A DNA stretch of 64,000 nt, taken from assembly GCF_000576555.1 (NCBI RefSeq), contig NZ_CP007144.1, positions 124,001-188,000 on the forward strand. Direction: 5' to 3'. Shown piece by piece: positions 44,039 through 52,463 of the stretch. Within the stretch, counting starts at the first letter, position 1. Each line of letters begins with the position of its first letter. Origin of the DNA: Hymenobacter swuensis DY53. GTDB lineage: Bacteria; Bacteroidota; Bacteroidia; Cytophagales; Hymenobacteraceae. The position numbers and the translations under genes were made by a program. Under the pieces are notes generated by a model. It was given only the letters and a program-made list of their open reading frames with translations. It had not been told where the DNA came from and searched no databases.

Positions 44039-44316
44039 GGGGTGAGGGAGTTAGGTGTCGTAGTTTATTGGATTCGGTGCAAGTAGCACCAGTTGCTGAC
44101 AAAGGTGGTAAGCGCAGGAGTCGATAGGTTGGGGTAGACAGCCGGCGAAACCCTGCCTGGCTCAGTAGCAACCCGGGTAAAATATTCCCTCCTTCAGGTC
44201 GGAGGGCAGCTAGCCCGGACCAGCCAGTAGGTTCGCCGGCCGGGGGGGGTACGGGGCGGTTTGGGGGCGCACGCAGAGTCAGGGGGGGAGGGCACTGCGG
44301 ATCGGATGGAGGTAGG
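44039..44316. other. Gap with a G-tract cluster
   Basis: Within this 278-bp gap five G-tracts follow one another: 44242-44249, 44253-44256, 44263-44267, 44282-44288 and 44290-44292. This can form a G-quadruplex on the plus strand, or C-rich RNA downstream of the nucleotidyltransferase gene on minus. No gene is seen. Confidence 0.5.
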
Positions 44317-44832
44317 TTAGGGCGCAGTCGGCGGTTGTGACCGAATCGTTGCGCAAGCCAAAGCCTCCCGCTGCCACCAGCGTAGCACGACCAGGTCGGT
44401 AGGCCGGCCCACCTGCGCTTTCTGCCGCAGGATGGCCGCGGGTGTCAGCAGCGGCAGCCCGTGGTGCCACTGGCATTCGGCCCGGAAGTCCGGCCAGCTC
44501 AGAAAGTCGTTTTCGTAGGCACAGTCCAGCACAGCCCCGGCCCGCCGGGCCCGCAGGTAGTATTTGCCCGTCAGGTCAGCCGCTCGCAGTGGCAGCACGA
44601 GGGGCTGCTCCCAGAGCGTGACGTGCCAGCCATCGGCTTGTAGCAAAGTCGTCAGGTGGCTGAGTGCCATGGGGTCGGGCGGCAGCAGCAGGTCACAGTC
44701 GGCTACCAGGTGGCGGGGCAGGGTGGGGCACTGCTGGCGCAGGGCAAAGGTACCCAGTACGCCAAACGGTACGCCAGCCGCTACCAGCTGGTGCAGCGTG
44801 CGCCGATACAACCGCTCGTGGGCCGCCGTCAT
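44317..44832 (-). CDS. Nucleotidyltransferase-fold protein
   Basis: 171 residues. GVPFGVLGTFALRQQC followed by HLVADCDLLLPPDP matches the G-x-A-L ... D-x-D pattern of the nucleotidyltransferase superfamily; a third acidic residue may be in VLDCAYENDF. Helices at the C-terminus (PAAILRQKAQVGRPTDLVVL) fit the minimal nucleotidyltransferase type seen with AbiEii-like and similar families. It starts with ATGA overlap on the radical SAM gene and is surely translated with it. Target (protein, RNA, small molecule) unknown. It may be only a binding domain if the acidic triad is incomplete. Confidence 0.7.
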   Translation of the reverse strand: MTAAHERLYRRTLHQLVAAGVPFGVLGTFALRQQCPTLPRHLVADCDLLLPPDPMALSHLTTLLQADGWHVTLWEQPLVLPLRAADLTGKYYLRARRAGAVLDCAYENDFLSWPDFRAECQWHHGLPLLTPAAILRQKAQVGRPTDLVVLRWWQREALACATIRSQPPTAP

Positions 44833-45932
44833 AGCCGTGCCGGGACGGGAGCGGCCACCCGGCTCAGCACCCGGCTGTCGGGGTCCCAGTCGCCGGAAAG
44901 GGTGCCGTCGGAGTGCAGAATCAGCTTCTGCAGCACGCCGCTTGCGTTGGCAGCCTGCAGGGCCGGGTAGCTGGAGGTTTCAAAAATGACCTCGGTGTCC
45001 TGCCAGCGGTAGTGCTCATTGTAATAGTAGTAACCGAAGGTGCTGCCCGCGTACTGCCAGCCGGAGCGTGGCGTTTCCAGGGTGGGCACAACGGCCGCCA
45101 GCAGCGGCTCGATGGGCACGCGTTGCGCCTCAATCCACTCGGTGAAGACATTGGGCAGGTAGCTGCCCTCCAGCCGGCTGAGCTCCCGGAACACCACCTG
45201 CCGCACGCCCAGCCCGGCGGCCCAGGTCAGGTAGCGCTCCACGTCGGGCAGGGTCGCGATGCCCAGTTGGGTGAGGATGCAGGAATTCTTGACGGGCAGG
45301 TGCTGATGAAGCCAGCGCACGGTGCTGGCGTACACGGCGTTGTGGCGCATGGGCTGGTTACGGTTGAAGCGCATAATCTGCTGGTTCACCGCCTCGTCGT
45401 CGTGGCAGCGCGAGAGCTCCAGGCGGTCCAGGCCAAAGTCCTGCAGGCCCAGACCCAGGTCGGGGCTATTCACGAAGCCGCTGCCGTTGGTGTAGAGTAC
45501 TTTCTCGTCGAATATCCCGCCCTCGTGTTCCACCTGGGTGAGGCAGGCCAGCAGCTCACGCAGCCACTGCGGCTCGGCCGTGGCTTCGAGGCCCGACAAG
45601 CTCAGGCCCAGCGGCCAGCCCTGAAACGGGTGTAGCACCGTCCGCAGGCGGTCGAAGTAAGCCGGGTAGTCGTCAATCAGGCGCCGGGCCGTGAGCTGGT
45701 GTCCATCGTAGCGCTGCAGCTCCTCGGAGCAAAACGCGCAGTGGGCTGTGCAGCGCACCGCGTTGGCAAAGGGCGTAAAGGTGAGGCCCGGCCGCAGCCA
45801 CCACTCCTGCCCGAAGGCGGGCATCAGCACCGGCGCCACCGGCTCATACAGCCGCCACGCCTGCTGCCGGAAATTCATTAGCTCGGCCGACGAAGCCGCT
45901 ACCCGAAACTGGTTTCGTTGAGATAAAGCCAT
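44829..45932 (-). CDS. Radical SAM protein
   Basis: 367 residues from the ATG at 45932 (another ATG at 45878 is possible). The cluster-binding motif is CTAHCAFC (C61, C65, C68: CxxxCxxC), followed by GLSLSGLEAT (the GGE-like SAM contact) and VLYTNGSGFV. A TIM-barrel-like layout continues to about residue 270, and the C-terminal part is Tyr-rich (STFGYYYYNEHYRW). No second Cys cluster such as SPASM is apparent. Reaction unknown. Coupled with the nucleotidyltransferase-like gene; the pair could modify the same target. Confidence 0.88.
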   Translation of the reverse strand: MALSQRNQFRVAASSAELMNFRQQAWRLYEPVAPVLMPAFGQEWWLRPGLTFTPFANAVRCTAHCAFCSEELQRYDGHQLTARRLIDDYPAYFDRLRTVLHPFQGWPLGLSLSGLEATAEPQWLRELLACLTQVEHEGGIFDEKVLYTNGSGFVNSPDLGLGLQDFGLDRLELSRCHDDEAVNQQIMRFNRNQPMRHNAVYASTVRWLHQHLPVKNSCILTQLGIATLPDVERYLTWAAGLGVRQVVFRELSRLEGSYLPNVFTEWIEAQRVPIEPLLAAVVPTLETPRSGWQYAGSTFGYYYYNEHYRWQDTEVIFETSSYPALQAANASGVLQKLILHSDGTLSGDWDPDSRVLSRVAAPVPARL

Positions 45933-46208
45933 GCACAATCGTGGTTAAGCCGGGCCTGAAAACAGGCCAAGGTACGTGGTTTGCCCAATTGCCGGCCGTC
46001 GCTACAGCTGCTGGCCAGCCTGTGCTTTCTTCCTGTTTGTGCTGGAACGCGTTAGCGTGATAGCAAGGGGACCTCTCAGAAAACGGAATATATAGCACGT
46101 TAAGGAGTCTGACCGATCTGCTACAAAGCTTAATAAACGACGCGGTCAGGCGGGCGGCTAGCCGTCGCTGGTCGCCCCCACTATTGCCGAGTACTTCGTT
46201 TCGCCTAT

Positions 46209-46678
46209 ACTACGTTTCAGATTGGGGACCAGATTAAGTATTAAGGACTTTGAGGGCACGGTAGAGGACATTCAAACCCGGGCCACGGCCATTAAAACCT
46301 ACGATGGCCGCCGCGTCATCATTCCCAACGCGGAGCTGTTCACCAACGTCGTGACCGTAAATACGGCCTACGACAAGCGCCGTCTGCAGTACGACGTGGG
46401 AATCGGCTACGGCGACGACATTTCCCGGGCCCGCTGGTGGGTGAACCCGCCGCGCCAGGCCGACGTGCTCGATGCCCAGGACCGACAAGCTTTCCGAAAA
46501 CGGCATCGACCTGCCTTTTCCGACCCGGCAAATCCTGTTTCACGACCAGACCGAAGCCACCGACGGCCACCGCCGCCAGCAGCGCGAAGGCTGGCCCGCC
46601 GGCCCGGACGACGTGCCCCTGGCCCGCACCGCTGCCCTCACTAGGCCGCCCGCCGCTCCTGGTGCTTCGCTAAGCTAG
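46209..46678 (+). pseudogene. mscS: MscS-type mechanosensitive channel remnant
   Basis: The membrane helices are missing. The remnant begins with FQIGDQIK, a one-base shift follows, then DFEGTVEDIQTRATAIKTYDGRRVIIPNAELFTNVVTVNTAYDKRRLQYDVGIGYGDDI (in pieces) gives the MscS beta domain. After ISRAR the sequence jumps to WWVNPPRQADVLDAQD, losing about 40 residues, and after one more shift ends LSENGIDLPFPTRQILFHDQTEATDG. Thus it has a 5' truncation, an internal deletion and two frameshifts. It ends convergent to and overlapping the last nine bases of the DUF2254 gene. Confidence 0.85.
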
Positions 46679-48004
46679 CTGCGGAAGCAGCTGCGCCAGC
46701 CGCTCGCGCACCTGGTCTTTTTCGTAGGCGGTGGCCAGGGTACGCTGGGCGGCTTCGCCCACCAGCTCGGCTTGCTGACGCAGGGCCAGCCGGCGCTCCG
46801 GCAGCTGGGTGCGCTGCCCCACGGTGGCCAGCGACTTGAGCAGGCGCAGGTACACACCCACGTTGCCGTCGGCGCTGCTGCGAATCTGGTCGAAGGCGCT
46901 GGCAGCAAACTGCCCGAACGTGGGGCGCACGGCCACCACCCGCACTTGGTCCTCGTCGTCGGCGGCGCGCAAGGGGCCGGGCAGACGACGGCTGGCCAAC
47001 AGGGCCAGCAGCGCCCCCAGGTGGTCGATGCAGATAATGGCCGTGGTGGTGTCGTTGATGCCGGGCGAGAGGGCCTTGAGGGCAATGTCTACTATCTGGC
47101 GCAGGCCAAAGCCCGCGTCCTGCTCGATGGTGCGCTGGCCGCCGCAGCCAAACAGGTCATTCACCTGAATCGTCAGGTCCGCCGGCTGGGCTACCGGCCG
47201 GCCTTCGTAGCTGGCCACCGCCGCCAGCACCTCGCCCCGCGCCACAAACCCGCCGATGCCGTGCTCCAGGCGCACCACGCCCCGCAGCGTGCAGGCCAGG
47301 GCAAGCACGCCGTCCTCGTCAATGCTTTGCACGTAGCCGGTGGCGGTGGCGCGCACCGGGTGCCAGGTTAGCTGGTCGGCCTGCCGGAGCAGGTGTTGCG
47401 TTTCGGCCGCACTGGCCTGCTCGCCCAGCTCGTCGGGAAAGAGGCGCGCAATGGCGGCTTCCGTTTCGGTGGCCGCATTGCCCACGATGGTGGCCGCCTG
47501 CAGGGAGGAGGCCATGTGGTGAATAAAGAAAATCAGCACCCCGATGCTCAGCAGGGCCAGCATCAGCCCCATGCCCACGGCCAGGGAGGGAATAAACCGG
47601 CCCTCGTCGCCGCCCCGGATAGTGCGCAGCACAATGAGGCAATAGGCGAAAATGCTCACGAAAAAGCCCAGCACCACTTGGTTGGTCCGGTCGCGCATGA
47701 AGTTGCGCAGTACCCGCGAAGTGTACTGGCTCGATACCTGGGCCAGGGTGCTCAACGTCAGCGAGAAAATCAGGCCCGCCACCGTTATCATCGACCCCGC
47801 AATGGCCGTGAGCATCCCGCGCGCGCCATCGGCCCCGGCCCCGAACAGCAAAAGGTAGTTGCGCAGGCCGTCCAGGTTCAGACGGGGCTCGATAATTACC
47901 AGCCCGAAGGCCAGCAGCAGCGCGCCGGCCACCATCAGCGTGGGCACGAACCAGAGGCTCGCGTTCAGGTTTTGCCACAGGGCGCGAAGTCGGTTCATGA
48001 GCAT
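46670..48004 (-). CDS. DUF2254 predicted membrane protein
   Basis: 444 residues (a second ATG at 47998 is equally possible). Four transmembrane helices lie in the first 170 residues (about 17-37, 60-85, 108-128, 140-162), with AGSMITVAGLIFSLTLSTLAQVSSQYTSRVLRNFMRD, the DUF2254 signature. A soluble C-terminal domain has RTIEQDAGFGLRQIVDIALKALSPGINDTTTAIICIDHL, also diagnostic. Function is not established. It is six bases downstream of the CPA1 antiporter gene, so they form an operon; a role in ion or membrane stress is suggested by that. Confidence 0.9.
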   Translation of the reverse strand: MLMNRLRALWQNLNASLWFVPTLMVAGALLLAFGLVIIEPRLNLDGLRNYLLLFGAGADGARGMLTAIAGSMITVAGLIFSLTLSTLAQVSSQYTSRVLRNFMRDRTNQVVLGFFVSIFAYCLIVLRTIRGGDEGRFIPSLAVGMGLMLALLSIGVLIFFIHHMASSLQAATIVGNAATETEAAIARLFPDELGEQASAAETQHLLRQADQLTWHPVRATATGYVQSIDEDGVLALACTLRGVVRLEHGIGGFVARGEVLAAVASYEGRPVAQPADLTIQVNDLFGCGGQRTIEQDAGFGLRQIVDIALKALSPGINDTTTAIICIDHLGALLALLASRRLPGPLRAADDEDQVRVVAVRPTFGQFAASAFDQIRSSADGNVGVYLRLLKSLATVGQRTQLPERRLALRQQAELVGEAAQRTLATAYEKDQVRERLAQLLPQLA

Positions 48005-48010
48005 AAAGGG

Positions 48011-49282
48011 CTAATGGGCGGTATTACTGTCTTCGGCCGGCCCCGTGCTCAGGCCCAGCTTTTTCACCAGCGGCCCGATGCTCAGGCCCTGCACGATGAT
48101 GCTGAAAATCACCACCACGTAGGTCACGCCCACCAGCAGGTCGCGGGGCATGGACTGGGGCAGCGACAACGCCAGGGCCACCGAGATGCCGCCCCGCAGC
48201 CCGCCCCAGGTCAGCACCCGCAGCGTCTGGCGGTCGAAGGGGTAGAAGCGCTGGAGCAGCACCAGCGGCACGCCCACCGACACCCAACGGGCTACCAGCA
48301 CCAGCCCGATGGTCACCACTCCCACCAGCAGCGTGGTGCGGCTGATGTCGAGAATGAGCATTTCCAACCCGATGAGCACGAACAGCACGGCGTTGAGAAT
48401 CTCGTCCAGAATCTCCCAGAACTTGTCGAGGTACTCGCGCGTGATGTCCGACATGCCCAGGCTCCGGCCCTTGCTGCCCACAATCAGGCCCGCCACTACA
48501 ATAGCCAGCGGCCCCGAGGTGTGCAGGCGGGTGGCCAGGGCCGTGCCGCCCATCACCAGGGCCAGCGTAATCATCACTTCCACCTGGTAGTTGTCGATGG
48601 TGCGCAGGGCCCAGTAGGCCGCGTAGCCCAGCACCGCGCCCAGTATGATGCCGCCCACCGCCTCCACCAGAAACAGGTGCCCAATCACGCCCGGCGTGGC
48701 CTTTTCGGCCCCGAACTGCGCAATCTGGAACAGGCTGATGAACACCACCACGGCAATGCCGTCGTTGAAGAGCGACTCGCCCACGATGCGGATTTCCAGG
48801 CTCTTGTCGATGCGCGCCTCCTTGAGAATGCCCAGCACGGCAATGGGGTCGGTGGGCGAGATGAGCACCCCGAACAGCAGACAGTAGATGTAGTCGATTT
48901 GCTGCCCGAACAGCGGCAGCAGGTAGTAAAAGGCCGTGCCAATCAGAAAGGTGGAGAGCAGAATGCCCAACGTGGCCATGACCCCGATGGCCAGGCCCTG
49001 CCGGCCCAGCGCCCCCACGTCCACGTGCAGCGCCCCGGCAAAGAGCAGGAAGCTCAGCATAATGTCCATGAGCACGGCGTGAAAGTCGATGCTGCGCACC
49101 AAGTGGCCGGCCTGCACCACCCAGTCCACGCCCAGCTTGCCCAGCCCAATGGCCCCCAGCGAGGAAACCAGCGCCAAAATCATCAGCCCGATGACGCCCG
49201 GCAACTTCAGGAAGCGGTGGTTAAGGTAGCCAAACACGGCGGCTACCACGAGAAGCAGGGCCAGGGTATTATATAATTGCAT
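48011..49282 (-). CDS. CPA1-family Na+(K+)/H+ antiporter
   Basis: 423 residues and about 12 transmembrane helices. The signature FGVLISPTDPIAVLGILKEARIDKSLEIRIVGESLFNDGIAVVVF (in pieces) includes the SPTDP and ESLFNDG (ND) motifs of CPA1 antiporters of the NhaP type. No cytoplasmic CNMP domain follows the last helix (STGPAEDSNTAH). It should exchange cytoplasmic sodium or potassium for protons. The gene is preceded by DUF389 (40 bp) and followed by DUF2254 (6 bp), all on the minus strand. Confidence 0.93.
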   Translation of the reverse strand: MQLYNTLALLLVVAAVFGYLNHRFLKLPGVIGLMILALVSSLGAIGLGKLGVDWVVQAGHLVRSIDFHAVLMDIMLSFLLFAGALHVDVGALGRQGLAIGVMATLGILLSTFLIGTAFYYLLPLFGQQIDYIYCLLFGVLISPTDPIAVLGILKEARIDKSLEIRIVGESLFNDGIAVVVFISLFQIAQFGAEKATPGVIGHLFLVEAVGGIILGAVLGYAAYWALRTIDNYQVEVMITLALVMGGTALATRLHTSGPLAIVVAGLIVGSKGRSLGMSDITREYLDKFWEILDEILNAVLFVLIGLEMLILDISRTTLLVGVVTIGLVLVARWVSVGVPLVLLQRFYPFDRQTLRVLTWGGLRGGISVALALSLPQSMPRDLLVGVTYVVVIFSIIVQGLSIGPLVKKLGLSTGPAEDSNTAH

Positions 49283-49322
49283 GGGTCAGGTAACGGAAGG
49301 TGAATCAGAGATTTAACCCGCA

Positions 49323-50738
49323 TTAGCGGCGGCCTGCCCGCTGCTGACGCGGGGGCACGGGCCGGGCCGGCGGCGCGTCCTGCGCGGCCGGCTCCAGCAG
49401 CAGGCGCACGGGCTGGCGGCCGGCGCGGGCGGCGAGCCACTGCGTGAGGCGCTGCGCTTCGGTGGCGGGCAGCGGGCGGGCGGTGCGCACTGCCACCACC
49501 ACGGTCGTGTCGGCCCTAAGCGAGTCGGCGGCGGGTTGCACGAGGCGGCTCAGGCCGAGCTGGCGCACGGTGGGGTGCTCGGCCTGCACCTCGCGCAGCA
49601 GGGTTTCGGGAGCGGGCAGGCCGGTGTGGTCGGCGGCTTGCTGCGCCAGCAGCTGCTGCAGCTGGGCCAGGCGGGTGTCATAGCCGGCCATTGTTTGCTC
49701 GTTACGGCTGCGCAGGTCCTCCAGCAGGCTGGTGCGCAGGGCGCGGGCATCGGCCGAATCGAGCTGGGCCAGGCCCTGGCGCACGGTGAGCTGGGCGCGC
49801 GGCAGGCGGTACGCCGCCAGCCGGGCCCGGATGCCGCGCAGCTGCGCGGGCGTAAGCAGCCGGCCCGTCAGCAGCACGTTGATAGTACGCTTGTCGGCCT
49901 CGATACGGCGCGTCACCACGTAGGCCCCCGGTAAGTTCAGCTCCTCGTCTACGAAGCGCTGGGCATTGTGCTCGAAGGTGGTGCGCTGCACGATGCGGGC
50001 GGCCAAATACACGCTGGGCACCGCCGTGAGCACGGCCACCGCCCAGAACAGGAGCTTGGCCCGCCGGGCCTGCCGCCGGTTCTCGAATGCGTGCTGCGGC
50101 AGCGGCAGGATACGGGCCACCAAAAACATGGCCAGGCTGATGAAGGCCGCATTGAGGCAGAACAGGTACAACGCCCCGGCCATGAACGCCCAATGCGCCG
50201 TGGCCAGTCCGTAGCCCGCCGTGCACAGCGGCGGCATCAGGGCCGTGGCTATGGATACGCCCGGCACTACGTTGCTCACCTCACGCCGGGTAAAGCCGAT
50301 GGCCCCGGCCGCTCCGCCAAACAGGGCAATGGCCACGTCCCAGGTGGTGGGCTGGGTGCGGGCCAGCAGTTCGGAGCCGGCGTCGGTGAGGGGCGTGAAG
50401 CTGAAATACAGGGCCGACACCAGCACGCTCAGGCCCGCCGCGATGCTCAGATTTTTTAGTCCCCGCCGCACCATGTCCACGTCCGAAGTAGCCGCCCCGA
50501 AGCCCACGCCCACAATGGGTCCCATGAGTGGCGAGATGAGCATGGCCCCGATAATGACGGCCGTGGAATTGACGTTCAGCCCCACCGATGCTACCAGAAT
50601 GGCAAAGAACAGCACCCACAGGTTGGTGCCCTTGAAGGCAATGCCCGCTTCTACGTCGGCCACAATTTCGGCCGGGTCGGCCATGTCGTGGGCCAGGTCG
50701 AAGCGGGCCCGCAGCCAGCGCAGAAAAGGGACATTCAT
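49323..50738 (-). CDS. DUF389 membrane protein
   Basis: 471 residues. Five or six transmembrane segments fall in the first 250 residues; the pattern NSTAVIIGAMLISPLMGPIVGVGFG and VPGVSIATALMPPLCTAGYGLA is the DUF389 (TIGR00341-like) hallmark. A soluble part (about 255-440) is followed by a proline/arginine-rich tail (PPARPVPPRQQRAGRR). Function of the family is unknown. It leads the run DUF389, CPA1, DUF2254. Confidence 0.9.
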   Translation of the reverse strand: MNVPFLRWLRARFDLAHDMADPAEIVADVEAGIAFKGTNLWVLFFAILVASVGLNVNSTAVIIGAMLISPLMGPIVGVGFGAATSDVDMVRRGLKNLSIAAGLSVLVSALYFSFTPLTDAGSELLARTQPTTWDVAIALFGGAAGAIGFTRREVSNVVPGVSIATALMPPLCTAGYGLATAHWAFMAGALYLFCLNAAFISLAMFLVARILPLPQHAFENRRQARRAKLLFWAVAVLTAVPSVYLAARIVQRTTFEHNAQRFVDEELNLPGAYVVTRRIEADKRTINVLLTGRLLTPAQLRGIRARLAAYRLPRAQLTVRQGLAQLDSADARALRTSLLEDLRSRNEQTMAGYDTRLAQLQQLLAQQAADHTGLPAPETLLREVQAEHPTVRQLGLSRLVQPAADSLRADTTVVVAVRTARPLPATEAQRLTQWLAARAGRQPVRLLLEPAAQDAPPARPVPPRQQRAGRR

Positions 50739-50787
50739 ACAAACAGGTTAGAGGTGGGCAATGTGTGGGGAAACCGGCCACGACTAC

Positions 50788-51198
50788 CTAGCCGGCTTCC
50801 AGCCACGCAGTGGCAGCGGCAATATCGTCGAAGAGGGCCACCTGGGCGTAGCGGCGCAGGGCCTGCACCACGTCATCGGTGTGCAGGCGGCGCTGCGGGT
50901 CGGAGCTGGGCAGGGCGGCGTAGCGCACGCGCGGCACCTCCTCGGTGGTGTGCGGAAACCAGTCGGTGAGCAGCCAGGTGCGGTCGGCGGCCTCAAAAGC
51001 GGCCGGCATGGCCCGGTGGTCGGCCAGAATGCGGCGCAAGTTGTAGCGCAGCAGCAGGTTGCGGGCGTGCACGTATAGGGCGCGTAGTTCCGTGCTGCTT
51101 ACCGGCTCACCGGTCCAGTGCAGGTATACGAAGGAGCCGGGTACGTACAGAACGGAGCCGACGGCGTTAGAAAAGTAGTGTTTCGTGTCTTCTAGCAT
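50788..51198 (-). CDS. Hypothetical STAS/SpoIIAA-like protein
   Basis: 136 residues from the ATG at 51198. VLYVPGSFVYLHWTGEPVSSTELRALYVHARNLLLRYNLRRILADHRAMPAAFEAADRTWLLTDW (in pieces) shows strand-strand-helix-strand-helix order like SpoIIAA-type small proteins. It has LADHR in the same place as LLDMR of the gene at 11019, with which it shares layout and size. No catalytic motif. The long frame running on to 52071 joins this gene to an nhaA remnant by chance and is not one protein. Confidence 0.65.
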   Translation of the reverse strand: MLEDTKHYFSNAVGSVLYVPGSFVYLHWTGEPVSSTELRALYVHARNLLLRYNLRRILADHRAMPAAFEAADRTWLLTDWFPHTTEEVPRVRYAALPSSDPQRRLHTDDVVQALRRYAQVALFDDIAAATAWLEAG

Positions 51199-51349
51199 GA
51201 ATGTGAATAGGCCCGGGACAACTCTTACTGGATGCAATAAGATGCGTGGCAACAGGCAAAAGCCCGGGAGGAAACCTAACCAGGCGCTAACGGATGCGGG
51301 CGCACAAAGGACGGGATTTGCCGCCCACGGCCGCGCACCCCGGCCGGCG

Positions 51350-51820
51350 CTAGGCCAGCGGCGGGGCGGGTGCGGTGCGCAGCAGCCCATACCCCCCCGC
51401 GCGCCCGCCGTGAGCGAAGCCAGCAAAATAGCCAGCTTGGCCACATCGGTGCTCACCGAATGCTCGCCCACCGCCAGCAGCGTCACGAAGATGGACATGG
51501 TAAAGCCGATGCCGCCCAGCATACCGGCCCCCCACAGCTGCCGCCACGAGATGCCAGGCGGCAGCGTGGCCTCGCCCAAGCGCACCGTGAGCCAGCTGAG
51601 CGCCCCAATGCCCACAGGCTTGCCGAGGACCAACCCCGCCAGAATGCCCGACCCCAGCGGCGAAAGCAGCCTACGTACGGCCGCCGGCTTAATCACTAGG
51701 CTAGTGTTGGCGAAAGCAAACAAAGGCATGATGCCGAAGCTCACCACCGAGTGCAACTGCTGCTCCAGCCCCTGCGCGGGCGAACTGCTGCGCAGGTAGA
51801 GGAACTCCAATTCCTCGCTG
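51350..51820 (-). pseudogene. nhaA: NhaA Na+/H+ antiporter remnant (C-terminal half)
   Basis: LRSSSPAQGLEQQLHSVVSFGIMPLFAFANTSLVI, LGKPVGIGALSWLTVRLGEATLPPGISWRQLWGAGMLGGIGFTMSIFV (in pieces) and DVAKLAILLASLTAG are clear NhaA helices from the second half of the protein. The first half, with the catalytic aspartates, is absent: homology stops at about 51815 where a recombinase fragment in the other orientation begins. A further one-base shift in a run of seven C (51392-51398) puts the last residues YGLLRTAPAPPLA in another frame, ending at 51350. Confidence 0.87.
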
Positions 51821-52114
51821 ATGAGGCGTGCGGTTGCCTCGTTGGCCGAATTCGAGCGGAAGCTCATCCGGGAACGGACCCACGCCGGCTTAGCGGCCAC
51901 GCGGGTGTTAAGCCGCGTTGGGGAAGGACTATCCGAAGAAGCCGAGCGCACGGCCACCGTGGCCGAAACCTTCTGCCAAGGAGCAGCAACTGGGGTTAAC
52001 GAAATTGCCCAGGGCCTGCGCATCTGCAAAGTTACCCTGTATCCATACCTGCGCCACCGAGGCGTCGTCATCCACAGTCATCGAAAAACCACCGTAGTGA
52101 AGTCGACTACTTGA
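51821..52114 (+). pseudogene. Serine recombinase (resolvase/invertase) C-terminal fragment
   Basis: ASLAEFERKLIRERTHAGLAATR is the conserved helix E region of the resolvase catalytic domain. GLSEEAERTATVAETF and NEIAQGLRICKVTLYPYLRHRGV form the C-terminal helix-turn-helix. The N-terminal catalytic Ser is missing and the middle is shortened. It abuts the nhaA remnant head-on, so this point is a rearrangement scar, probably left by a Tn3-type or similar element. It may be related to the transposase remnant at 21.1-21.8 kb. Confidence 0.8.
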
Positions 52115-52463
52115 GTCTTGTACCCTACTCGTTGGTCAAGTGCCGTAACGAGCTATGTATTCCGTTTTCTGAGAAGACCCCTAGCAACAGCTTTTTAGAA
52201 CCGCTGCCGGCCTGGTGTCCACCAGCCGGGAGTATCGAACTGCTCGGGCGGAGTCGCTTTTCAAGCCTGCCTTGTGGTCCTTGCCGTAGCCACTTTATTG
52301 GAGGGAAAGTTCAAGCGCAGGCGGCTGCCCGGAAGGGCGCAACACTACTGGCATTCCAGCTGGCGACAATGCCTCTCGTCATGCTACTATGCTGGCGTTT
52401 CTGGCCGAAAGAAGTTAGCCTGGCATTCATTGCGTTCTTCCCGTGGCTGCGGCTGCCCTTGTG
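52115..52463. other. Gap after the recombinase fragment
   Basis: About 350 bp. A plus-strand frame (52111-52485) ends with a hydrophobic stretch ATLLAFQLATMPLVMLLCWRFW and could be a worn membrane-protein fragment, but it has no recognisable family or start. Nothing else is seen. Confidence 0.4.

Noticed and set aside
47393..49276. A 627-codon plus-strand open frame
   Set aside because: It is antisense to the CPA1 antiporter and DUF2254 genes, is rich in Gln/His/Gly/Arg and has no motif. It is a GC-rich shadow.
50788..52071. A single 427-codon minus-strand gene
   Set aside because: The frame joins antisense recombinase sequence, an nhaA remnant and a complete 136-residue gene with its own ATG at 51198. 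These are three separate items.
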